From Brachypterus glaber (taxonomy: Eukaryota > Arthropoda > Insecta > Coleoptera > Kateretidae), in contig OY294051.1 in assembly GCA_958510825.1 (NCBI GenBank), forward strand, positions 32,615,667 to 32,679,666: a stretch of 64,000 nucleotides of DNA. Reading direction: 5' to 3'. The stretch's first letter is position 1; each line of letters starts with the position of its first letter. The translations under genes were made by a program, and so were the position numbers. Shown in pieces: positions 44,613 to 54,473 of this stretch. Below the pieces are notes generated by a model. The model was not told where the DNA came from. It did not search any database and worked only from the letters and a program-made list of their open reading frames with translations.

Positions 44613-45141
44613 TGTTTTAGTTTTTAGAATTTTATAATAAAATGTTTTTATTTTATAATGTTGCTTACTTAAAAAAAAACATCATTGTTTTCCTCACTTT
44701 CAGATTGGGTTTATTATTACTAGCAGCGTTGGCCGTCGACGCTAAATCCGCCGCTATATCGGGGTTTCCATCAAGTCGAGAAACTGATTTGAAATATCAG
44801 TTTGGAAATTTTTTCAAAAAAATCGGGGATTTTCATTAAAAAGTCGGGACAAATGCCATTTTTTGATAAAAAGATTTTTATTATATTTGTAAGGTGTCAT
44901 CTGTAAATATATTCAATCCTATATGCAATGTATAATATTTATAATAAATTATTTTGTTTTCAAATTTAAAAAAAATACAAAAAATAATTTTTTTTTTAAA
45001 AATTACCTAAATACTTACTACAAAACAAGTCTTCTTTCTCCTATGTTCTTTATTATTTTGGGGACATGGTCAAGTCGGGAAAATAGCGGAAAAAATATAG
45101 CTTTGAGATTTTGGGATTATGCTCGCTATAAGAAGTAGACC
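44613..45141. other. Tbl3 3' flank, no further gene seen
   Basis: After the Tbl3 poly(A) signal the DNA is AT-rich. A 65-codon frame from 44642 overlaps the poly(A) signal region and has no coding signature. GTCGGGA motifs recur (44843, 45074), perhaps a decayed repeat. Confidence 0.4.
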
Positions 45142-46711
45142 AAAGGCCCGTAGTGTCCCCTCCGAAGCGGTGGACGCAACTCCCCTCTTTTCTCAAAAAA
45201 AAAGTTTTTTTTAACCCTGGAAGTGATGCGCCGCTGGTTTACCGCCTTTTTCTTCAAAACCGATCTGACGAAAAAAAGTCACTGGACCAAAAATATTCCT
45301 TGTACAATTTTGAACAAACACGTTACTTATAATTTTGCTAAAACCACATATTTACCATCGTTATTGGCGCGAAAAGGTAAAGGTAGTTTTTGCACTTTTT
45401 GTAAAAAATCGGCCTACTGTGATATTGTACACCGAATAACTCGGAACTGGTGAGTTAAACGAAGAGCATTTATTTAAACGATTTTCTAGTGCGGGAAATT
45501 TCTCTACAAAATATAAATTTAATTTTTTTTTGCTATTTTTTGTAAAAAAAAGTACCCTTCATGTTCCGCGCCGAAAAAAAAGGCAAATTTTGGTTTTGCC
45601 GAGGGTTAAACCGCAGAGGAATTCAGGTGTAAAAATTGGAAGAAATCTTTGAAGGTTACGAGGAAATCTTTAAAGATTTCCCCCTTTTCGGAGGAAATCT
45701 TTAAAGGTTACGAGGAAGTCTTTGAAGATTTCTTCCTTTTAGAGGAAATTCTAGAAGGTTAGGAAATCCTTTTCGGAGGAAATCTTTTAAGGTTACGAGG
45801 AAATTTTTGAAGATTTTCTCCTTTTCGGAGGAAATCTTTGAAGGTTACGAGGAAATCTTTAAAGATTACCTCCTTTTCGGAGGAAATCTTTGAAGGTTAC
45901 GAGGAAATCTTTGAAGATTTCCTCCTAAAGGTGTACAAAATTTTGTCAGCGGTTTACCCCTCGCGTTTTGTGCAATATTCAAAACAGCGCATTTCTGCAG
46001 AATTTTATAAGGAATATTTTTGGTCAAGTTACTTTTTTTCATAAGATCGATAGTTTTCGAGAAAAAAAGCAGAAAACCAGCGGCGCGTCACGTTTAGGGG
46101 GTGTGAAAAGGAGGTAATCTTTAAAGATTTCCTCGTAATCTTTAAAGATTTCCTCGTAACCTTCAAAGATTTGCCCCTTTTCGGAGGAAATCTTTAAAGG
46201 TTACGAGGAAGTCTTTGAAGATTTCCTCCTTTTAGAGGAAATCTTTGAAGGTTAGGAAATCTTTAAAGATTTCCTCCCTTTCGGAGGAAATCTTTTAAGG
46301 TTACGAGGAAATTTTTGAAGATTTTCTCCTTTTCGGAGGTTACGAGGAAATTTTTGAAGATTTTCTCCTTTTCGGAAGAAATCTTTGAAGGTTACGAGGA
46401 AATTTTTAAAGATTACCTTCTTTTCGGAGGAAATCTTTGAAGGTTACGAGGAAATCTTTGAAGATTTCCTCCTAAAGGTGTACAAAATTTTGTCAGCGGT
46501 TTACCCCTCGCGTTTTGTGCAATATTCAAAACAGCGCATTTCTGCAGAATTTTATAAGGAATGTTTTTGGTCAAGTTACTTTTTTTCATCAGATCTATAG
46601 TTTTCGAGAAAAAAAAGCAGAAAACCAGCGGCGCGTCACGTTTAGGGGGTGTTTTTTTTGAGAAGAAGGGGTGTTGCGCCCACCGCTCAGGAGGGGAAGT
46701 TACGGGCCTTT
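45142..46711. mobile_element. 1.57-kb nonautonomous transposon filled with GAGGAAATCTTT-type repeats
   Basis: Ends AAAGGCCCGTAGTGTCCCCT and the complement of GGGGAAGTTACGGGCCTTT form inverted repeats extending about 200 bp inward (GCGCCGCTGGTTT paired with AAACCAGCGGCGCG). The interior is an array of short direct and inverted copies of GAGGAAATCTTTGAAGG. A block of about 547 bp containing GTGTACAAAATTTTGTCAGC is duplicated (45838 and 46385). Apparent 68-71 codon frames are repeat artefacts. No target duplication could be recognised. Confidence 0.85.
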
Positions 46712-46800
46712 AATCTAACTTTTTTGAGTGCATAATACCAAAATATCAAAACTATATTAATTTTTATATTTGAGTTATCTCGTTCCTATTTTTATTAATT

Positions 46801-47139
46801 TTTCGGTTCTTGGGTGTTGGAAACTTACAAAAACAATATGCTTTGCCGAATAGTTTCGTTTATTGTATATAAACTTTCTCAAGGCTGTAAAACAAAACAA
46901 AAAATGTTTTAGGTGCAAAACATAACTTTTCTATGTAATTTTTGGGGTTAGTTAAAGTTATTTTATTTATATATAAGAAAAATACCCAAACCTCAAAAAT
47001 AACATAAAAAAGTTATGTTTGACACCTAAAACATTTTTTGCTTTGTTTTACACCTTGAGAAGAAAGTTTATATACAATAAACGAAACTAGTCGGCAAACC
47101 ATATTGTTTTTGTACGTTTCCAACACCCAAGAACCGCAA
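46801..47139. mobile_element. Foldback element, arms about 160 bp
   Basis: TTCGGTTCTTGGGTGTTGGA at the left pairs with CCAACACCCAAGAACCG at the right; pairing continues through TCGTTTATTGTATATAAACT and ATGTTTTAGGTG to a centre near 46970. Confidence 0.85.
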
Positions 47140-47444
47140 AATTAAAACTATATTAATTTTTTACGCTATTCGCTGATTTTCATTCCAATTTTCCTTTATT
47201 AAATAAGATTATGTTATAATAAATTTTATACCTGTAGGTATAACAATAAAAATAACTTGGGTGTTCCGATAATTTCGAGGATAATTTATAACCGTTTTGT
47301 TGACAATAATTTTTATCGTTTTTAATATACCTAGGTTTATGGTCATAGTTAAGGTTTGCAAATTTATTACGGTATACCGCGGTAGGCAGGTGTATCTAAA
47401 TGTAATGAAAATATTCATATTTTTATAAATACTTACTTTTATTA

Positions 47445-48107
47445 TACAGTGCGGTCCAAAAGTCACCCCCCCTTTTAACTTTTGAACGAGTTGAGATATC
47501 AAATTTAGAACTCTTAAATAAGACAACTTAAACTATCTTTTAGCATATATTTGATATTTTCAGCTCTTTAAATGTGGGCAGGAGGGCATGGGGGGACATT
47601 TTTTTAAATGGAAAGGGGGTCGTGTGATCCATCATTTTAAAGCTTATAAAATTCTCTATTTAAACTAACATTTTTAAATTTTTTAAAAATGTTTTTTATG
47701 GTTTTGATTTTTCAATTTTTTGTGCTAAAACATTCGATTTTTTAAGTTTTTTTTTATATATATTTATTTATGTCAACTAAAATAAGTTTAAAAGTATAAT
47801 TAACATTTTTTTATGATGAAAATAGGCGTTTTTAAAAAATTATTTGTTTTTTTTTTAGAGGAATTTTGACATTAATACCCATTTTCAACCCCATTTTAAA
47901 AGCTTTAAAATAATGTATTACACGACCCCCCTTTCCATTTAAAAAACTTGCCCCCATGCCCCCTGCCCACATTTTAAGAGCTGAAAGTATTAAATATATG
48001 CTAAAAGATAGTTTAAGTTGTCTTATTTAAAAGTTCCAAATTTGAAGTCGATATCTCAACTGGTTCAAAAGTTAAGAGGGGGGTGGTGACTTTTGGACCG
48101 GTCTGTA
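47445..48107. mobile_element. MITE with TACAGTGCGGTCCAAAAGTC ends, copy 2 (uninterrupted)
   Basis: Same family as 12820-14186 without the LINE insertion. Ends with the complement (GACTTTTGGACCGGTCTGTA), TA at both edges, 663 bp. It serves as the reference for the empty site in copy 1. Confidence 0.85.
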
Positions 48108-48440
48108 TTATTCACAGCACCTGCGCTAGAATAATATTATATGGTAGTTTCGAATTTCCCAAAATCGTCAAAAAACGTCCTAGACAAAAAATACTTGGTG
48201 TGTGTTTCATGACAAACATAATAAACTTTGAAAATGTCCGTCTGCCCGTCCGTCTGATGTCTGATGTGACGATTTTTGTAGACACGATAACTCCAGAACG
48301 AATTATCCGATCGACTCGAAATTTTCAGTAAAAATCAAGTTCTATGAGGGGAAGATCCCTATTGTTTTTTTAAGTAATCCCCCCAAAAACAAAAAAGTTA
48401 TGGGGGTTAAACTTTTTTAAAAAATAAAAAACTATCATTT
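48108..48440 (+). repeat. GTCTGATGT/GATAACTC repeat, copy 1
   Basis: Shares CTGCGCTAGAATA, GTTTCGAATTTCCCAAAAT, CGTCCGTCTGATGT and CAAGTTCTATGAGGGGAAGA with 54760-55060 in the same orientation. No coding frame. Related GACGATAACTC-type sequence is present at 9820 and 49610. Confidence 0.6.
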
Positions 48441-48608
48441 TCAAAAAAAGAAAATAAAAAAAAATTAAAATTGAAATTTTTCGATTTTTTTTTTAATTTA
48501 TATATGTTTTATGTTTTTTATTTTTTATTTTTTTCATATATATATTTTAATATTTGGGAAAATGCAATATACCATTTACTGTGAATAATATATTATTCAT
48601 TATCATTA

Positions 48609-49342
48609 TACAGGGTGATCCATAACTGGCATGCCAAAATTTAAGAGGTGATTCTAGATCCAAAAATATAAAAAAAGTTCCTATAAAGGTTGGTCCGGAA
48701 ATGAGCCCTAAGGGATCTAGGGCCCTTTAAAATTGTAATAAAAATAAGGTTTTTAATTAATAACTCGGGTACCATTTAAGCTAGAGCGGCGAGCTTTTGC
48801 ATGTATACTAGTATTAATAAGGGCAATAAGTTTATGTTAATTTATTTTTTTAATTTATCCAGAGGCGTGCCCAGACGGACAAAATATATGAGGCTTAAAA
48901 CATTTTTGCCCCAAACTTTTCTGTGTATGTTTTTTGGATTTGTTGTAAAAAATATAGATTTCTAGAGTAAAAATACATATAAAATATCATATAGTGTAAC
49001 ACTGTAGGAGCAACCGTTATCAAAAAAAAATGCAATTAAGAGGAAGTAACATTTTGTGCCACCAAAAACGTTACTTTTTAAAAGGCTATTACTCCTTTAA
49101 TATTAAATTTAGGTGTTTTGGTGTATAATACTTTTTTGCTCAGTTTTAAATGAAGAATCACCCTGCAGCATTAAAATTTTATTGGTGCTTTTTTTTGTTC
49201 CCCATTCAATACGTCATCTTCGAAGGGCCGTAGCTCCCTTAGGGCTCATTTCCGGACCAACCTTTATAGAAACTTTTTTTCATATTTTTGGATGTAGAAT
49301 CACCTCTTAAATTTCGGTACGCGAGTTCTGGAACAGGCTGTA
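48609..49342. mobile_element. Foldback element, sister family of the 11-kb foldback
   Basis: Left TACAGGGTGATCCATAACTG, right ending GGAACAGGCTGTA. The arms pair through AAAAAGTTCCTATAAAGGTT and CCGGAAATGAGCCCTAAGGG. Layout and several words (AAAAAGTTCCTATAAA; GGGAGCTACG-like) resemble 11176-12344, but divergence is large. Confidence 0.7.
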
Positions 49343-49496
49343 TATATATATAATGGAATGCGTAGCAAATTGGAAAACAAAATTATTTTTGGTGCTTTTC
49401 TTGTAGTTTTTTTTCCTCATATTAAAAAAAAAAGTTAATCCTTATCCATCAGTACCTACTTCTTTGATTAAGATGTTTCCACACTGTAAATAATAA

Positions 49497-50290
49497 ATTT
49501 TCAAAATTTCGGGAAAGCCTTGTATTCGTGCAAAAATTTATTTTTTTTTTGCCTATTTTTGCGTTTTATGACGTTTTATGTCGATTTAAATCAATTTCAA
49601 GCAAAAAAAATATCGCTCGATAGGTCGGTCTGTCCGGGAAATCTTATCAACACGATAACTTAAGAACGCTTTAAGCTAGAGACTTAAAATTTGGCATACA
49701 GGTATGTTGCCAAAAGTTCTCGCTTGGGATTGTTTTTGGTGAACATTGGGGTGTGGCAAGGGGACAAATGGGGTAAATATTTTTAAATTTTTTTAATATT
49801 TTCGTCAAAATTGGTTAATAGGGGTTTTTGGGGTTGTCGAAACTGAATCTGATAATATTTTTTTTCTAATTTCACCCCCTGAGGGTCGAGGGATAGTTTT
49901 CGTAAAAATTGGTATATTGGGGTTTTTGAGGTTGCTGAAAGTGAATCTGATAATAAAAGTCTAACTCCACCCCCTGAGGGGCGGGGGGTAGTTTTCGTGA
50001 ATATTGGTATATTGGGGTTTTTGAGGTTTCTGAAAGTGAATCTGATAATGAAAAAAATCTGACCACCACCTGAGGGGCGGGGGTAGTTTTTTTGAAAATT
50101 GATATATTGGGATTTTTGAGGTCGCTAAAACTGAATCTTGAAATATTTTTTTTTCTAAATCCACCCCCTGAGAGGGGGGGGGTAGTTTTCTTGAAAATTG
50201 GTGTTGGCCTTTTTTTAATAAAAAAATCCATGTCACGCGCGTAGGTGAAAAATGGGAAAGATTTTTTACTGGGCTGTGTATTTTTTTTAA
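49497..50290. repeat. Minisatellite-bearing repeat, copy C
   Basis: Same plan as copies A and B: unique head (GCCTTGTATTCGTGCAAAAA), four to five ~90-bp units with CCCCTGAGGGG (49800-50200), tail CACGCGCGTAGGTGAAAAATG to TTTTTACTGGGCTGTGTATT. The proline-rich minus-strand frame across it comes from the repeats. An inverted tail-only copy lies at 53110-53175. Confidence 0.7.
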
Positions 50291-51132
50291 ATTGTGTTTC
50301 GTTTCGCTTAGCCCAGAAATATGACGGTTACGTATGTGATGGTTTCTGAGTGTATAAAATAAATTTTCCGGAATTCATATATTGTACTTTTTTTTAGTAA
50401 AGCCACTGCTATAACGAAATTCCCCAGATTCAAATGGATGACTAAAAACATGCATAAATGCATTAAATGATTTAAAATTCTGCGTGTAAGTAGAAGTCAG
50501 AAATACCCATAAACGCGCAATCTTAAAATATTTTAAGATTGATTAAATACACCAACCCTTAACTTAAGGGTGGATGATTTTATTTCAAAATAATTAGTAA
50601 AAAATATTTACAAAAATAGCTCAATATTTAAAAATAAATAATTTCAGTTTAATTCATGGGGGCTGTAACTTCTACCTTTTAGCTACCAGTCACCTCAACT
50701 GTTTTATTTTTAATTAAATATAAATTCTTGCGATAGCTTATTGGAAAGAGCCTAAAAATTATATCTTTTTGTGCATAAAAAAACAGTTAATGGTTAGGAG
50801 TTGGGGGTAGATGTTGCAACTCTCAAAAATAATTATTTAAATTTTTTACGGTAATTAAAATTACCTTAATTTACCCTTAACTTAAGGGCTGGTATTTTTT
50901 TTGTGTTTAAGAATTACTCTTCTTTATCAATGGTTATATGCTCAATAAAAATAATAACCCGCATAGGAATAAAATTTTATGGTCAAAAAATAAAATAATT
51001 CCTTTAAAATCCTGGCCGATTTGCAAATTGTAAATAGCAGGTGAATATAGCCCATAATCATGGGAAAATCCAAAAAAAAAAAAAGAATTTTAAATCCCTT
51101 TTTACATAAATCCGGGTATATTTACCTGTGTG
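50291..51132. other. AT-rich intergenic DNA, no gene seen
   Basis: No open frame with coding character. CTTAACTTAAGGG-like words recur (50555, 50875) but no repeat boundary is clear. Confidence 0.4.
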
Positions 51133-52635
51133 CATAGGCGCCGACTCCGGGGGGGCCGAGGGGGTCATGCCCCCCCCCCCCCACGGGATCGTAATATGGG
51201 GGGCCCGCCCCCCACTCCCTAGAAAATTGTTTGTACTTTTAAATATTTTACAAAACATTTATATAAAGAAAATATACCTTTTCAATCCTATTATTTGGTA
51301 CACGATAATAATAGTATATTATTTTCCAAGTGAGAGAAGTTTAACATTTTTGACCTGCGTCAAATTGCGGGATGAGCGCGCTAGCGCGAAGCCCGCAAGA
51401 CGCGGTCTAAAATGTTAAATCTTCACTCACGTGGAAAATATAGTATTTTTTTCACTACCAGTACAATTATTTAGCTATTTATTTATTTATTTTACTAAAA
51501 TTATATGAAAAAGCTTATAAATATAAAATATCACGCTGGCCGTTCGCGGCCATTAAAAAAACAAATGAATACCTTGACATTTCTGGCAGAAATTTTCTGG
51601 CGATCTGCTAAAATTATTAAATTAGAGTGTTTCCGTGTTAAGTGTGATAAAATATATAAAAATGGAAAGTGAAATGCAAAGTGATGCTTCTGGTACTCCC
51701 CCAGAAATAAGGGGACAGGCGAAAACCCGTGAGGGAGAATCTATTGCCTCAAAATACAATATATGGGGGTTGTACCTCTAGTAATATATTATCCTTACGG
51801 TAATATATGGGTTGTATAATCTATGGTTGAATATGATGCACCAATGATTTTCACTTTTTGAAGTGTTTTTTTGTAAAATATGTTTTATAGGTACTAAGTT
51901 AGTTAATATTTTTTAATTTATCATACAATAAATAAATTTGGTGCCTAAAGACACTTGTAATAGCAATGTGATTTAATAGTTAAGTGAAATGTCAGATGTC
52001 AAAACAGCTGAATAAAAATTCATTATTAAGCATGGTGCAATTTCATTATTTTCAGAACCTCTGACGTCACAGGTAGAGAAATAATATTTCTACCAATGAA
52101 AAGAACAGTAATAAAGATGTGGTTTTAGGCTGGTGGTGAAAAAAATAATATGTGTATTTTGTAATTAAAAGAATGCTCCCGGAGCATACACATATAATAC
52201 AGGTCTAAACTTATTTGCAATCTACAATGACACAACAAAGACTGAACGATATAATAATATTAAATGTTCATTTTGATACTGCAGAGAAATTAGATTAGTA
52301 AAAATCGCAAAATAATTTATAATGTGCAATACTCACAGAAAAAAACAATTTTTATTAAAATAATAGTAAAAAGTATGTTTGAGAAAAAAATTATTTCTAT
52401 TTTATTTTAGTTATGTATAAACCATGTTACTGTATGTGTTCGTTTTAAAAATATTTTTTCAGTTTTTTATTTATTAGATGATATATTAAAAAAATGTATT
52501 TTTTTCTTTCGTATTTTATATATTTTTTTATATTTTAATTTGTTTTTATTTAATATAAATATTTAACTTTATGTTTTTTTTATTGAAAAAAAAAAATTGC
52601 CCCCCCCCTGGGATTTTAAAAAGTCGGCGCCTATG
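51133..52635. mobile_element. hAT-like nonautonomous transposon, 1503 bp, with exact 8-bp target duplication
   Basis: Terminal inverted repeats CATAGGCGCCGACT and AGTCGGCGCCTATG are perfect and are followed inward by C/G runs. CCTGTGTG flanks the element at 51125-51132 and 52636-52643. An 8-bp duplication with a CA start fits hAT. Inside are an ATAGTATA palindrome (51305-51455) and a 39-codon open frame (51662-51781). No transposase domain. Confidence 0.88.
51662..51781 (+). CDS. Small open frame inside the hAT-like element, unrecognised
   Basis: 39 residues, MESEMQSDASGTPPE then AKTREGESIASKYNIWGLYL, closed by TAG. Codon content is richer in G/C than its surroundings and the start context (AAAAATGG) is good. 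It could be the remnant N-terminus of a transposase or a captured host exon; I cannot name it and it may be noncoding. Confidence 0.3.
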   Translation: MESEMQSDASGTPPEIRGQAKTREGESIASKYNIWGLYL

Positions 52636-52643
52636 CCTGTGTG

Positions 52644-53364
52644 GGTGTTTTTTGGCGGACAATTTTGAGTTGATAACAGTAATTTTAATCCTACCTGTAA
52701 TTGTGTCTTAAAGAGACACTTTTCGTTTAAGATTTGCGCCTTTAAAATAGGATTTTACGGACTAGTCCCTAAAAGTAAAATAATTGAATGTGACGTATTT
52801 TTTTTTAAATATTTTCTGATATTTCTTAATTTCATGAAATTAAAAAAATAGTGAGCGACTAGTCGCATAAACAGTGTGTATAAATTCGTACACAGCGTCA
52901 TTTCAAGATTGTTAAGGTACTTTTTTCGTCGGGAATATATTCTCCATATTTAAACGGGGTGTACGCCATTTGCCGACTGTATCTCAAAAAAAACTGACGA
53001 CTAAATAAAAGCTCACCAATTCTGGAAAATTGCCGACTACAAAAAAATTTTTCCACCTAAAAAAAGCTCGTCACCGGTCACCATTTTTTCCCAACTGAAC
53101 AAAACTACAAAAAATACACTGCCCAGTAAAAGAGCTTTTCCATTTTTCACCTTCGCGCGTGAAATGAAAAAGTAAAATATATTTAAAACAAAAACGACAA
53201 AAGTGCGACGTTAGGCACTCAAGAAACTCTTTAATTAAACGAAAAACTCCATATCGATATCTGAGCATATCGGAACAGGGTTTAACTCACTCACCCATAT
53301 ACATTTTTTTTTTCATCATGGACAAGAATAACTTTTTTTTTTTTTTTAAATTTGTAACAACCCT
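52644..53364. other. Intergenic DNA with a reversed family tail
   Basis: 53110-53175 is a reverse-complement copy of the A/B/C repeat tail (CCATTTTTCACCTTCGCGCG). TTGCCGACT words recur (52970, 53029). No gene seen. Confidence 0.45.
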
Positions 53365-54005
53365 TAAGGTATAAATACCTTCTGGCTCGGGAAAATTAAG
53401 GGTTTTTATTGATTTTTTTTCAGGTTTATCCCAACTATTTGAACGACCTACAAAATATCAAATAGTATATGTTTTGATGTGTTTGTGAAAAAAGTATTAT
53501 TGGATAATTCAGAAAATTGTAGAAACCATGGCCCTTGCCCCGAAACGTCTTTTTTTTGCAGTGACTACGATTTCTCAAAAACCAACTTACCGATCAAAAA
53601 GTTTTTAGGTGTTGTTCCTAATTACAATAGTTCGTGAACGAAGGGATTTTTATTTTAACGAAAATTTCTAATTTTTCCGGCCGAAAAACTAAATTTTCGG
53701 AATATCGAAAATCGATTTTTTGGAAAATTCGTCGCCATTTCCGTAATTTTTTTTTCGAAACCATGAACTAGCTATTGTAATTAGGAACAACACCTAAAAA
53801 TTTCAGATTTATCGGTAAAGTGGCGTTTCGGGACAAGGGCCATGGTTTCTACAATTTTCCAAATTTTCCAATAAAAAATATCATAAAACACATCAAAACA
53901 AATACTATTTGATATTTTGTAGGTCGTTAAAATAAAGTTGTGATTACATACCGAAAAAAAATCAATTAATTTTTCCAACCAAAAGGCATATAAACCCTTA
54001 GCTTA
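53365..54005. mobile_element. Foldback element, arms about 280 bp
   Basis: GACCTACAAAATATCAAATA and ATTGTAGAAACCATGGCCCT at the left pair with TATTTGATATTTTGTAGGTC and AGGGCCATGGTTTCTACAAT at the right. The arms end with TTTTTAGGTGTTGTTCCTAA and complement; the loop is 53640-53760. Confidence 0.85.
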
Positions 54006-54473
54006 GCTATAAACTAGCCTTTTTGTACAGATTATACTCGTCCAGCAAAGCCTTTCTTTCGGGCCTTGTCTCGCAAAGAACTATTGCAAAAACTTTTTAA
54101 CAAGCCTTTCCTCAATAAAATAATTTTATTAAAATTCTATTTTGCGGCTTGGGTCTTTTTTGGCTGACTCTCTTGGGTTGTATGCTCGATAACAATAATT
54201 ACCTGCGTAGAAATAACACATTTTATGGTCAAAAAATCAAATATTTTCTTTAAAATCCTTGCCGTGTTTTAACACTATAAGAAGCAAAGCGCAACCTTGC
54301 CTTATTTCAGTCGCCCATAAGATTTCCTGTAGATTAAAATTAAACCGCTGTATTATTATTATTTTTTTCGTAATTACTTTCTTTTAATTAAAGAAAAAGT
54401 ACATTTTTGAAATAATAATTTCTCGATCTCAAAATTATTAAAGTAAATTTTTATTAGTGCGTGTTGGTGAATA

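Noticed and set aside
44642..44839. 65-codon frame with a hydrophobic stretch (RLGLLLLAALAVDA)
   Set aside because: Its start lies in the poly(A) signal region of Tbl3, codon content is not gene-like, and no conserved motif follows.
45838..46600. Two nearly identical 68-71 codon frames (MKVTRK...)
   Set aside because: They are the two halves of an internal duplication in a repeat-filled transposon; the KVTRK-type words are translated GAGGAAATCTTT units.
49872..50236. Proline-rich open frames of 91-119 codons on the minus strand
   Set aside because: They run through the ~90-bp minisatellite units; the PPP-rich repeats are translation of CCCCCTGAGGGG, with similar frames in other phases.
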